This document shows, piece after piece, positions 48,990 through 56,362 of a stretch of DNA of 64,000 bases. The stretch comes from Ramlibacter paludis. Its GTDB lineage: Bacteria; Pseudomonadota; Gammaproteobacteria; Burkholderiales; Burkholderiaceae_C. The notes below the pieces were generated by a model. That model was not told where the DNA came from and made no database searches. It was given only the letters and a program-made list of their open reading frames with translations. Within the stretch, counting starts at the first letter, position 1, and each line of letters begins with the position of its first letter. The translations under genes were made by a program, and so were the position numbers. Location: the NCBI RefSeq assembly GCF_022012305.1, contig NZ_JAKLTM010000001.1:1054001-1118000 (forward strand), in the 5' to 3' direction.

Positions 48990-49520
48990 ATGCATTCCGA
49001 TCTCCTGCGGCGCCCCGTCAGCTTGCGCCTGATGACGGAGCACGACATCCCGCTGCTCCATGGCTGGCTGAACGAGCCGCACGTGGTGCAATGGTGGGGC
49101 GGCGAGCGGCCTTCGCTCGACGAAGTGCGCGCCAAGTACTTGCCGCGCGTGCTGGCCCAGGAGCGGGTGATCCCGTACATCGGCATGCTGGGCGACACGC
49201 CGTTTGCCTATGCGCAGTCTTACGTCGCCCTCGGTGCCGGGGGTGGCTGGTGGGAAGAGGAGACCGATCCGGGCGTGCGCGGCATCGATCAATCGATCGG
49301 CCTGCCGGAGCTGCTGGGGCAAGGACTGGGCACAGCGCTGGTCCGTGCGCTGGTCGACCTGCTCTTTGCCGATCCGGCCGTGACCAGGATCCAGACCGAC
49401 CCGTCGCCGGACAATCCACGCGCGATCCGGTGCTACGAGAAGGCGGGGTTCCGGAAAGCCGGGATCGTGGTCACGCCGGACGGGCCTGCGGTCTACATGT
49501 CGAGGGGGCGTCTGCGATGA
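48990..49520 (+). CDS. AAC(6')-Ib-like aminoglycoside N-acetyltransferase
   Basis: A 176-residue GNAT protein strikingly similar, from memory, to the plasmid/integron enzyme AAC(6')-Ib. Matching blocks are WWGGE, YLPRVLAQE, AYAQSYVALG, GWWEEETDPGVRGIDQ, LVRALV-LLF, IQTDPSP-N-RAIRCYEKAGF and TPDGPAVYM. The spacing of W87, D100 and D164 equals that of W102, D115 and D179 in AAC(6')-Ib, so the catalytic Asp is present and neither of the cr-variant changes is. It would acetylate the 6' amine of aminoglycosides. Its chromosomal setting beside housekeeping genes suggests an intrinsic gene. The stop overlaps the HIT gene start. Confidence 0.85.
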   Translation: MHSDLLRRPVSLRLMTEHDIPLLHGWLNEPHVVQWWGGERPSLDEVRAKYLPRVLAQERVIPYIGMLGDTPFAYAQSYVALGAGGGWWEEETDPGVRGIDQSIGLPELLGQGLGTALVRALVDLLFADPAVTRIQTDPSPDNPRAIRCYEKAGFRKAGIVVTPDGPAVYMSRGRLR

Positions 49521-49936
49521 CCGGTGGCAGTGACCCGTGTCCCATCTGCGATCACGGCGAACCGCTCGACGTCCTTGCGCGCTTGCCCGCGTCCTGGCTG
49601 ACCATGAACCAGCGCGCTCCCGCGCGCGGCTACGTCTGCGTGGTTTGCGCGGTTCACGCCGTGGAGCTGCACGACTTGCCGGAAGCCACGTCGATGCAAT
49701 TCCTGCGCGACATGCGGACGGTCTCCAGGGCGCTGGTCGAAGTGACCGGGGCCGCGAAGCTGAATTACGAAATCCACGGCAACACGATCGCGCACCTGCA
49801 CATGCACATCTACCCGCGCTACCCGGGCGATCGCTTCGAAGGGCGGCCCATCGATCCGCGGGAGCTCGATCCGCCGGTCTACGGCGAGGGCGAGTTCGCG
49901 CTGCTGCGCCGGGCCTTGCTCCAGGCGCTGGACTGA
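49517..49936 (+). CDS. HIT family hydrolase
   Basis: A 139-residue histidine-triad protein. The triad is H93-L-H95-M-H97 in AHLHMHIYPRYPGDRF. An N-terminal CPIC and a central CVVC could bind zinc. HIT proteins hydrolyse nucleoside phosphoramidates and dinucleoside polyphosphates. ATG 49517 overlaps the previous stop by 4 nt, so it is co-translated with the AAC(6')-like gene. Cytoplasmic. Confidence 0.92.
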   Translation: MTGGSDPCPICDHGEPLDVLARLPASWLTMNQRAPARGYVCVVCAVHAVELHDLPEATSMQFLRDMRTVSRALVEVTGAAKLNYEIHGNTIAHLHMHIYPRYPGDRFEGRPIDPRELDPPVYGEGEFALLRRALLQALD

Positions 49937-50050
49937 CGCCGGCGAGCCACGTGCCGGTGCGCATCAGTTCACGTTTGCGCAACGCTCCCGCGGGATAACC
50001 CTTGCCATCGTCCTGCATTTGATAGCATCCGGCAAAAGGGGAAGAGAACC

Positions 50051-50602
50051 ATGCGGACGTCGATCTGCTTCGTCGCAGCCTTGCTGCTGGCTGCCAATGC
50101 CTCGGCGCAGTTGCGCTATTCGTGCCGCTCGGCCGACGGCACCACGACCTTTTCGGACCGGCCCTGCACCGGCCAGCTGTTCTTCGCGACCCCATCGGAG
50201 AGCCTGAGGTCGCAACCCAGCATCGGCACCGCGCCCAGCCACCTGCAGTACATGAGCCCGCGCTGCGCCTCCCTCAACGATGCGCTGCGCACGGCGCCGG
50301 CGCGTGGGCTCAAGTCCGAAACGATCAGCACGATGCGGCGCGATTACCAGGCCGAGTGCGGCGAGAACGAGAACGAAGCGCGCCAGCAGATGTCGCGCGA
50401 CTCCAGCGCCCAGCGCCAGCAGCGCTCCGCCGAGCAGAAGGCGCAGATGGTCGCCCGCAACGACGCCAAGCTGCGCGAGCAGCAGTGCGAGGAGTCCAAG
50501 CGCATCCTCATCACCAAGCGCAACCGGCCCAACCTCACCGAAGGCGAGCGCGACGAGCTGAAGAGGTTCGAGGACAACTACCGGGCGCGCTGCGTGCCTT
50601 GA
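50051..50602 (+). CDS. exported DUF4124-domain-like protein
   Basis: A 183-residue exported protein with GGGGAAGAGA upstream. The signal peptide is residues 1-19 (CFVAALLLAANASA). The mature start QLRYSCRSADGTTTFSDRPCTGQL is the DUF4124 pattern with two Cys. The middle to C-terminal part (about 95-165) is a long charged coiled-coil rich in Gln/Glu/Arg (EARQQMSRDSSAQRQQRSAEQ). Function unknown; typical of periplasmic proteins of Burkholderiales. Confidence 0.8.
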   Translation: MRTSICFVAALLLAANASAQLRYSCRSADGTTTFSDRPCTGQLFFATPSESLRSQPSIGTAPSHLQYMSPRCASLNDALRTAPARGLKSETISTMRRDYQAECGENENEARQQMSRDSSAQRQQRSAEQKAQMVARNDAKLREQQCEESKRILITKRNRPNLTEGERDELKRFEDNYRARCVP

Positions 50603-50615
50603 GCTGAGGGGCAGG

Positions 50616-50646
50616 GGTGGGGTCGCTGCGCGAACCCACCCTACGA
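50616..50646. repeat. dispersed palindromic repeat (GGTGGGGTCGC type), copy 2
   Basis: GGTGGGGTCGC then GCGAACCCACC and CTACGA, one base shorter in the centre than the copy at 37074. It lies just after the DUF4124 gene. Confidence 0.85.
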
Positions 50647-50700
50647 AGGCCTGGAAATCGTCTGACGGAAAGCGGGTCGCCAGCGCGGCATGCTGGCCCC

Positions 50701-50850
50701 ATGATCCGCAAACTTTCCTCCGGCGGCTACCGCCTCTACTCGCGCAAGGTGGATCCCAAGACCGGCAAGCGCCGCAACCTGGGCACTTTCGACACCCGCG
50801 AGCAGGCGGAAAAGCACGAGCGCGAAGTCCAGTACTTCAAGCGGCACTGA
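50701..50850 (+). CDS. small basic conserved protein (49 residues)
   Basis: A 49-residue basic protein, MIRKLSSGGYRLYSRKVD then KTGKRRNLGTFDTREQAEKHEREVQYFKRH. The GGYRLYS/GTFDTREQAEKHE pattern recurs in small proteobacterial proteins and resembles the arm-type DNA-binding (AP2-like) end of integrases, but no integrase follows. Its last 14 bases overlap the 3' end of the opposite-strand GIY-YIG gene. Confidence 0.7.
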   Translation: MIRKLSSGGYRLYSRKVDPKTGKRRNLGTFDTREQAEKHEREVQYFKRH

Positions 50851-51094
50851 AGAACGCCAGCTTCCGTGCCCGCGGCAGGGCCTTGAGCGCGAGCTCGGCC
50901 CGCAAGGCATCGCCTTTGCTCGGATATTCGCGCGCCGCCAGCACCCGCAGCGGCGGCCTCGCCCGCGTGAACTTCGCGCCCAGGCCGAAGACGTGCTGGA
51001 AGAAGCGCTGCTCCACGTCGATGGCGATGCCGGCGTAGTAGACGCCGGCTTCGCATTCGAGGAGGTAGAGCCAGTAGGGGGTCGCGGCTTGCAC
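50837..51094 (-). CDS. GIY-YIG nuclease superfamily protein (UPF0213/YhbQ-like)
   Basis: An 85-residue single-domain GIY-YIG protein, starting at GTG 51094. The motif WLYLLECEAGVYYAGIAIDVEQRFFQH carries the Y-L/Y-A-G core and catalytic Arg (QRF). KFTRARPPLRVLAAREYPSKGDALRAELALKAL follows, with the catalytic Glu. YhbQ-like proteins have nuclease activity on DNA in some species. It overlaps the 3' end of the small basic gene on the other strand. It lies 28 nt downstream of the PaoC-like gene on the same strand. Confidence 0.9.
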   Translation of the reverse strand: MQAATPYWLYLLECEAGVYYAGIAIDVEQRFFQHVFGLGAKFTRARPPLRVLAAREYPSKGDALRAELALKALPRARKLAFFSAA

Positions 51095-51122
51095 GGCGAC
51101 ATTCTCGCCGAGCGCGCCGGCT

Positions 51123-53327
51123 TCATTCCACCGCCGGCATCCCCTCCAACAGCTTGTCGAGCGTCACCGGATACTCGCGCACCCGCACGCCGGTCGCGTT
51201 GTAGATCGCGTTCGCCACCGCGGCTGCGACGCCGCAGATGCCCAGTTCGGCGATGCCCTTGGCCTTCAACGGCGACGCGACCGGGTCGACCTCGTCGAGG
51301 AAGATCACCTCCTGGTGCGGGATGTCGGCATGCACCGGCACCTCGTAGCCGGCCAGGTCGTGGTTGACGAAGAAACCATGGCGGGTGTCCACGGCGAGTT
51401 CTTCCATCAGCGCCGCGCCCACGCCCATGGTCATGGCGCCTATCACCTGGCTGCGCGCGGCTTTCGGGTTCAGGATGCGCCCGGCGGCGCAGACGGCCAG
51501 CATGCGGCGCACGCGCACTTCGGCGGTGTGCGCATCCACGGCCACTTCGACGAAGTGGGCGCCGAAGGTCGATTGCTGGTACTTCTTGTCCAGGTCGCCG
51601 TATTCGATGCCGTCTTCGGCCACCAGCTGGTGCGCGCGCGCGGCCTGGGACAAGGGCAGGGACCGATCCCCCGAGCGCACCATTCCGTCCGCGAAGACGG
51701 CATCCTGCACCGACATGCCCAGCGTCTCCAGCACAGCCTCGCGCAGCTTCATGCAGGCCGCGTAGACGCCGGCCGTGGCGTTGTGGCCGAACTGCCCGCC
51801 CGAGCCGCAGGAGACGGGGAAATCGGAGTCGCCCAGCCGCACATCGACCTGCGACAACGGCACACCCATGGTTTCCGCGGCGGTCAGCGCGATGATGGTG
51901 TAGCTGCCGGTGCCGATGTCGGTCATGTCCGTTTCCACGGTGACCGTCCCGCGCGCGTCCAGCCGCACGCGGGCCGCCGACTTGTGCTGCAGGTTGTTGC
52001 GGAAGGCGGCGGCCATGCCGAGACCGACCAGCCAGCGGCCGTCGCGGACCTGGGCCGGCGTCGCGTTGCGCTTGTTCCAGCCGAAGCGTTCGGCGCCTGT
52101 CCGCAGGCACTGAACCAACTGCCGCTGCGAGAACGGGCGCTGCGGCTTCTCGGGATCCACCTGGGTGTCGTTGCGGGCGCGGAACTCCACCGGGTCCAGG
52201 CCCAGCTTCTCCGCCATTTCGTCCATCGCGATCTCGAGCGCCATCATGCCGGGCGCCTCGCCGGGTGCGCGCATCGAGTTGCCTTCCGGCAGGTCCAGCA
52301 CGGCCAGCCGCATGGCCGTCAGGCGGTTGGGCGCCGCGTACAGCAGGCGGGTTTGGCTCACGGCCGTTTCGGGCTCGCCGCCGGGCAGGTCACCCGACCA
52401 GCTCTCGTGGGCGATGGCGGTGATGTTGCCGTCCTCGGTGGCGCCGATGCGGATGCGCTGGAGGGTGGCCGGCCGGTGCGTGGTGTTGTTCGGCATCAGC
52501 GGGCGCTGCAGTGCCACCTTCACCGGCTGGCCCGCGGCGCGTGCGCCCAGGGCCGCCAGCAGCGCGTCCGCGCGCAGGAACAGCTTGCCGCCGAAGCCGC
52601 CGCCGATGTAGGGCGAGACCACACGCACCTTGTCCTTGGGCATGCGCAGCGTCTTGGCCAGATCGGTCACGTGCCAGTCGACCATCTGGGTGGAGGTCCA
52701 CACGGTGAGCTTGTCGCCTTCCCACGCAGCGACGGTGGCATGCGGCTCCATCATCATGTGCGACTGGTCGGGCGTGGCGTAGGTCGCATCCAGCTGCACC
52801 GGCGCCCGCGCGAAGGCGCCGGCAAAGTCGCCCAACTTGCTTTGCGGCGGATTCGAGCCGTCGTCCTCCGGCGGCTGCGCATTCTCCTTCTCCGCCGCCA
52901 GGTCGAAGCGGCCCGCGTCGCGCGCGTAGTCGACGCGCACCAGCTGCGCCGCGGCGCGCGCCTGCTCCAAGGTCTGCGCGACCACCACGGCAATCGCCTG
53001 GTGATAGTGCTGGATCTCCGGCCCGCCCAGCAGCCTGGCCGTGTTGCGTTCGCCCTTGTCCAATGCACCGGCGTCCTGCGCCGTCACGATGGCAATCACG
53101 CCCGGCGCGGCGCGCGCCGCTTCCAGGTCCATCGACGCGATGCGTCCCTTGGCAATGCCAGCGCCCACGATCCAGCCGTAGGCAGCGTTCGGTGCAACGT
53201 CGTGGCGCTCGAAGGCGTAGTGCGCGGTGCCGGTCGTCTTGAGCGGGCCTTCGATGCGATCGGTCGGTTTGCCGACGACGTGGAGTCGGTCGATCGGATT
53301 GCTGCCTGCGGGAGTGTCGAACTTCAT
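51123..53327 (-). CDS. paoC: PaoC-like molybdenum-binding subunit of periplasmic aldehyde oxidoreductase
   Basis: A 734-residue xanthine-dehydrogenase-family large subunit. ATG 53327 is chosen because MKFDTPAGSNPIDRLHVVG matches the start of E. coli PaoC, as I recall it. ATG 53351 would add eight residues. Landmarks are RIEGPLKTTGTAHYAFE, VSPYIGGGFGGKLFLRADA, SMRAPGEAPGMMALEIAMDEMAE, GSGGQFGHNATAGVYAA and KGIAELGICG, whose Glu (E694) is the catalytic base. It binds molybdopterin cytosine dinucleotide and oxidises aldehydes. The paoA (2Fe-2S), paoB (FAD) and paoD genes are not adjacent, so it is an orphan. Confidence 0.92.
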   Translation of the reverse strand: MKFDTPAGSNPIDRLHVVGKPTDRIEGPLKTTGTAHYAFERHDVAPNAAYGWIVGAGIAKGRIASMDLEAARAAPGVIAIVTAQDAGALDKGERNTARLLGGPEIQHYHQAIAVVVAQTLEQARAAAQLVRVDYARDAGRFDLAAEKENAQPPEDDGSNPPQSKLGDFAGAFARAPVQLDATYATPDQSHMMMEPHATVAAWEGDKLTVWTSTQMVDWHVTDLAKTLRMPKDKVRVVSPYIGGGFGGKLFLRADALLAALGARAAGQPVKVALQRPLMPNNTTHRPATLQRIRIGATEDGNITAIAHESWSGDLPGGEPETAVSQTRLLYAAPNRLTAMRLAVLDLPEGNSMRAPGEAPGMMALEIAMDEMAEKLGLDPVEFRARNDTQVDPEKPQRPFSQRQLVQCLRTGAERFGWNKRNATPAQVRDGRWLVGLGMAAAFRNNLQHKSAARVRLDARGTVTVETDMTDIGTGSYTIIALTAAETMGVPLSQVDVRLGDSDFPVSCGSGGQFGHNATAGVYAACMKLREAVLETLGMSVQDAVFADGMVRSGDRSLPLSQAARAHQLVAEDGIEYGDLDKKYQQSTFGAHFVEVAVDAHTAEVRVRRMLAVCAAGRILNPKAARSQVIGAMTMGVGAALMEELAVDTRHGFFVNHDLAGYEVPVHADIPHQEVIFLDEVDPVASPLKAKGIAELGICGVAAAVANAIYNATGVRVREYPVTLDKLLEGMPAVE

Positions 53328-53465
53328 GGCCACGCGAACGGAAAGCGCCATCGTCGTACCACGCTCCACCCCGGCGCGTAGGAAAACTTCGCGCGATGCG
53401 GGATGTCCCTCCCGCCGTGTCATGGATGAGGCAGGCGGCCGGCAACCGGCCTGCATAATGCATCG

Positions 53466-54386
53466 ATGTCTTATCGCGACGGCGCAAGCGATGCGCGCTC
53501 CAGCCTGTTGTTGGCCGGACAGAACCAGGCCTTGCAACTCGCCTTGAGCGGCGCCGCGCTGGAAGAAGTGCTGGCCTTGCTGGTGCAGACCGCCGAAACG
53601 CAATCGGACGGCGCTTTCCTCGGCTCGATCCTGCTGCTCGACGAGGAAGGCAAGCACCTGCGCCATGGCGCAGCGCCCTCCTTGCCCGCCGAATACAACG
53701 AGGCCATCGACGGCATCGCGATCGGCCCCAGCGTCGGGTCCTGCGGCACGGCCGCGCACTTCGGCCACGCCATCGTCGTCACCGACATCGAACGCGATCC
53801 GCTGTGGGCCGGCTTCAAGGACCTCGCGCTCGCGCACGGCCTGCGCGCCTGCTGGTCGACGCCCTTCCTGTCCAAGGAGGGCACGGTGCTCGGCACGCTG
53901 GCGCTGTACTACCGCGAGCCGCGCGGCCCCAGCGAGAACGATCGCGAGACGGTCCGGCTCATAGGCGGCACGGCCGGCCTGGTGGTGGAGAACGCCCGCC
54001 TGCACGCGCAGCTGCAGGACCTGAACCACCGCGCTCGCCTCGCCGCCGACGCCGGCGGCCTGGGCTTCTTCACCTGGGAGATCGGGTCCGACGCGGTCAG
54101 CTGGCAGAACGACCGGCCTTATGCCATCTTCGGCATCGCGCCGTCCGAAGGGCCGATCGATGCCAAGCGCTTCGTTTCCGAGTTCCTGCATCCGGACGAC
54201 CAGCAGGCCTTTGCCGACGCGGTGACGCAGGTGCTGGAGAACGGCTCGCGCTTCCATTTCCTGGGCCGCATCCGCCAGCAGTCCACGGGCGACATCCGCC
54301 GCGTCGAATTCACCGGCCAGCTGGACGAAGCGGCCCGCGAGCGCGGCATCGCCCGTGTCGTTGGCATCGTCGCCGACCGCACCTGA
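53466..54386 (+). CDS. GAF-PAS sensor protein without output domain
   Basis: A 306-residue cytoplasmic protein. A GAF domain (about 20-180) contains LLVQTAETQSDGAFLGSILLLDEEGKHLRHGAAPSLP, IGPSVGSCGTAAHFGHAIVVTDIERDPLW and WSTPFLSKEGTVLGTLALYY. A PAS/PAC domain follows (about 190-300; FFTWEIGSDAVSWQNDRPYAIFGI, FLHPDDQQAF, GDIRRVEFTGQL). There is no kinase, GGDEF, EAL or HTH domain, so it must signal through a partner or be a remnant of a longer sensor. CATAAT lies 6 nt before the ATG, without a ribosome-binding site. Divergent from paoC. Confidence 0.88.
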   Translation: MSYRDGASDARSSLLLAGQNQALQLALSGAALEEVLALLVQTAETQSDGAFLGSILLLDEEGKHLRHGAAPSLPAEYNEAIDGIAIGPSVGSCGTAAHFGHAIVVTDIERDPLWAGFKDLALAHGLRACWSTPFLSKEGTVLGTLALYYREPRGPSENDRETVRLIGGTAGLVVENARLHAQLQDLNHRARLAADAGGLGFFTWEIGSDAVSWQNDRPYAIFGIAPSEGPIDAKRFVSEFLHPDDQQAFADAVTQVLENGSRFHFLGRIRQQSTGDIRRVEFTGQLDEAARERGIARVVGIVADRT

Positions 54387-54452
54387 GCCCGCGCGCTCAC
54401 TCCGCACGGGTGCCGGGCCCCGTTGCGGGGCTCGCCTAGAATCGCCCCGCAC

Positions 54453-55397
54453 ATGACTCCCTCCCTGGCCGACCTGCGCGCCTTCGTGACCGTGAGCGAG
54501 CTCAAGAGCTTCGCGGCGGCGGCGCGCAAGCTGCACTTGTCGCAGCCCGCGCTGTCACGCCGCATTTCCGGCCTGGAAGACCTGCTGGGCGTGCGGCTGC
54601 TCGATCGCACCACGCGCAACGTGGCACTGACCGTGCTGGGTGAGCGCTTCCTCGCGCAGGTGCGCAACGTGCTGCAGGACCTGGACCGCTCGGTGGTCAG
54701 CCTGCACGACGTCGCCCACCTCGAGGCGGGCGACGTCACCATCGGCTGCATCTTCTCGGTGGTCGACCACTTCCTGCTGGAGGTGATGGGGCAGTTCCGT
54801 GAACAGCATCCCAAGGTGATGGTGAAGCTGGTGGAAGAAAGCGGCGACCAGGTGCTGGCCAGCGTGAAGAGCGGGCTGGCCGACTTCGCGATCAGCTTCA
54901 CCGGCCTGCACGACCCCGAGGTCGACTTCACGCCGCTGCTGAAGGAGCCTTTCGTGGTGGCCTGCCGGGCCGACCACCCGCTGGCGCGGCGCAAGGCCAT
55001 CGGCTGGGACGCGCTGGCGGAGTTCCCTTACGCGCTGGTCTCGCACGAAAGCAAGGTGCGCACGCTGATCGACCAGGCGCTGGCCGGCGTCGGCAGCCTG
55101 CCGCGGCCGGTGTTCGAGGTGCGCCACGTGTCCACGCTGATCGGCATCGCCGAGCGGGGGCTGGCGGTGGCGGTGGTGCCGCAACTCACCCTGCCGCAAG
55201 GGCCGTCGCAGGTCGTCGGCGTGCGGCTGGAGGACCCGGTGATCACGCGCACCATCGGCCTTTTGAAACGCAGCGGCCGCAGCCTCTCGCCGGCGGCGGA
55301 GGCGGTGGCCGGCTTGCTGGCGGACGCGATCCGGGCCAAGGGCAAGCCTCCGGCCCGGCGCAAGGCAGCTACTCGACCTTCACCTTCGCGTTCCTGA
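54453..55397 (+). CDS. LysR-family transcriptional regulator
   Basis: A 314-residue LysR regulator. The HTH is at residues 4-62 (LADLRAFVTVSELKSFAAAARKLHLSQPALSRRISGLEDLLGVRLLDRTTRNVALT). The effector domain follows, with GCIFSVVDHFLLEVMGQFREQHP and KSGLADFAISFTG. Its 3' end overlaps the last gene of the convergent catabolic operon by 29 nt, which makes it a good candidate regulator of that operon although it is not divergent from it. TAGAAT lies 10 nt before ATG 54453 and no ribosome-binding site is seen. Confidence 0.92.
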   Translation: MTPSLADLRAFVTVSELKSFAAAARKLHLSQPALSRRISGLEDLLGVRLLDRTTRNVALTVLGERFLAQVRNVLQDLDRSVVSLHDVAHLEAGDVTIGCIFSVVDHFLLEVMGQFREQHPKVMVKLVEESGDQVLASVKSGLADFAISFTGLHDPEVDFTPLLKEPFVVACRADHPLARRKAIGWDALAEFPYALVSHESKVRTLIDQALAGVGSLPRPVFEVRHVSTLIGIAERGLAVAVVPQLTLPQGPSQVVGVRLEDPVITRTIGLLKRSGRSLSPAAEAVAGLLADAIRAKGKPPARRKAATRPSPSRS

Positions 55398-56340
55398 CCA
55401 GGTTCACCCAGAACTTGCCGTCTTCCACCAGGAACGACCCGAACTGCTCGGGCGAGGAAGAGATCGACACTTCGGTGCCTTCGCGCGCCAGCGCCGCCTT
55501 CACCGAAGGCTGCTGCATCGCGCTGACGGTGGCTTCGTAGATCTTCTTCTGGATGGCCGGCGGCGTGCCGGCCGGCACGAACATGCCGTACCAGAATTCC
55601 AGGTTGTATTCCGGCAGGCCGGCTTCCTTCATGCCCGGCAGGTTGGGCACCAGCGGCGAGCGCTCGCGCGTGCTCACGGCCAGGGGCAGCAGGCGGCCGC
55701 CGCCGGCCTGCGGCAGCACCGAGGGCGAGGTGCCGAAGGTCAATTGCGTGTCGCCCGCCATGACCGACTGAATGGCCAGCGCGCCGCCGCGGTAAGGCAC
55801 GTGCGTCATCTCGGCGCCGGTCAGCATGGTGAACAAGGCCGCGCCCAGGTGCGGGGCCGAGCCGTTGCCGGAAGTGGAGTAGTTCAGCTTGCCGGGATCT
55901 TTCTTCGCCGCCGCGATCAGGTCGCCGACGCTCTTGATGCCGGTCGCCGGATTGACGGCCAGCACCAGCGGCGAAGTCGTCATCTTGGTGATGGGCGCCA
56001 GGTCGCTCGGCTTGTAGCCCAGCTTGTCGTTCAGCGCCGGGTTCACCGAGATGCTGCTCGGGCTGGCGATCAGCATCGTGTAGCCGTCGGCAGGCGCCTT
56101 CGCGACGATGTCGGCGGCGATGCTCGAGCCGTTGCCCGGCTTGTTGTCGACCACCACGGTCTGGCCCAGCGCCTTGCCGAAGGCGTCGCTCATCGCGCGC
56201 GCCACGAGATCGGCCGCACCGCCGGGAGCGAAGCCGATCACCAGGCGGATCGGCTTGCTGGGGTAGGGCGCGGGCTGGGCCGCCGCCGTGAAGCCGATGG
56301 CGCCCAGCGCCAGCGCGGCAAACAGGTTCCTGCGAATCAT
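55369..56340 (-). CDS. Bug/TctC-family tripartite tricarboxylate transporter binding protein
   Basis: A 323-residue periplasmic binding protein with signal peptide (about 1-21, ALALGAIGFTAAAQ). Binding loops are YPSKPIRLVIGFAPGGAADLVARAMSDAFG, VDNKPGNGSSIAADIVAK and LNYSTSGNGSAPHLGAALFTML. It is the last gene of the six-gene minus-strand operon, 22 nt after the quinone-reductase-like gene. Its 3' end overlaps the convergent LysR gene by 29 nt. It presumably captures the operon's carboxylate substrate. Confidence 0.92.
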   Translation of the reverse strand: MIRRNLFAALALGAIGFTAAAQPAPYPSKPIRLVIGFAPGGAADLVARAMSDAFGKALGQTVVVDNKPGNGSSIAADIVAKAPADGYTMLIASPSSISVNPALNDKLGYKPSDLAPITKMTTSPLVLAVNPATGIKSVGDLIAAAKKDPGKLNYSTSGNGSAPHLGAALFTMLTGAEMTHVPYRGGALAIQSVMAGDTQLTFGTSPSVLPQAGGGRLLPLAVSTRERSPLVPNLPGMKEAGLPEYNLEFWYGMFVPAGTPPAIQKKIYEATVSAMQQPSVKAALAREGTEVSISSSPEQFGSFLVEDGKFWVNLVRNAKVKVE

Positions 56341-56362
56341 CTTGTTGTCTCCTTGTCTTGTT

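Noticed and set aside
50701..50850. Integrase fragment
   Set aside because: The 49-residue protein resembles the arm-binding region of integrases, but there is no catalytic domain or truncated reading frame next to it; it looks like a complete small protein.
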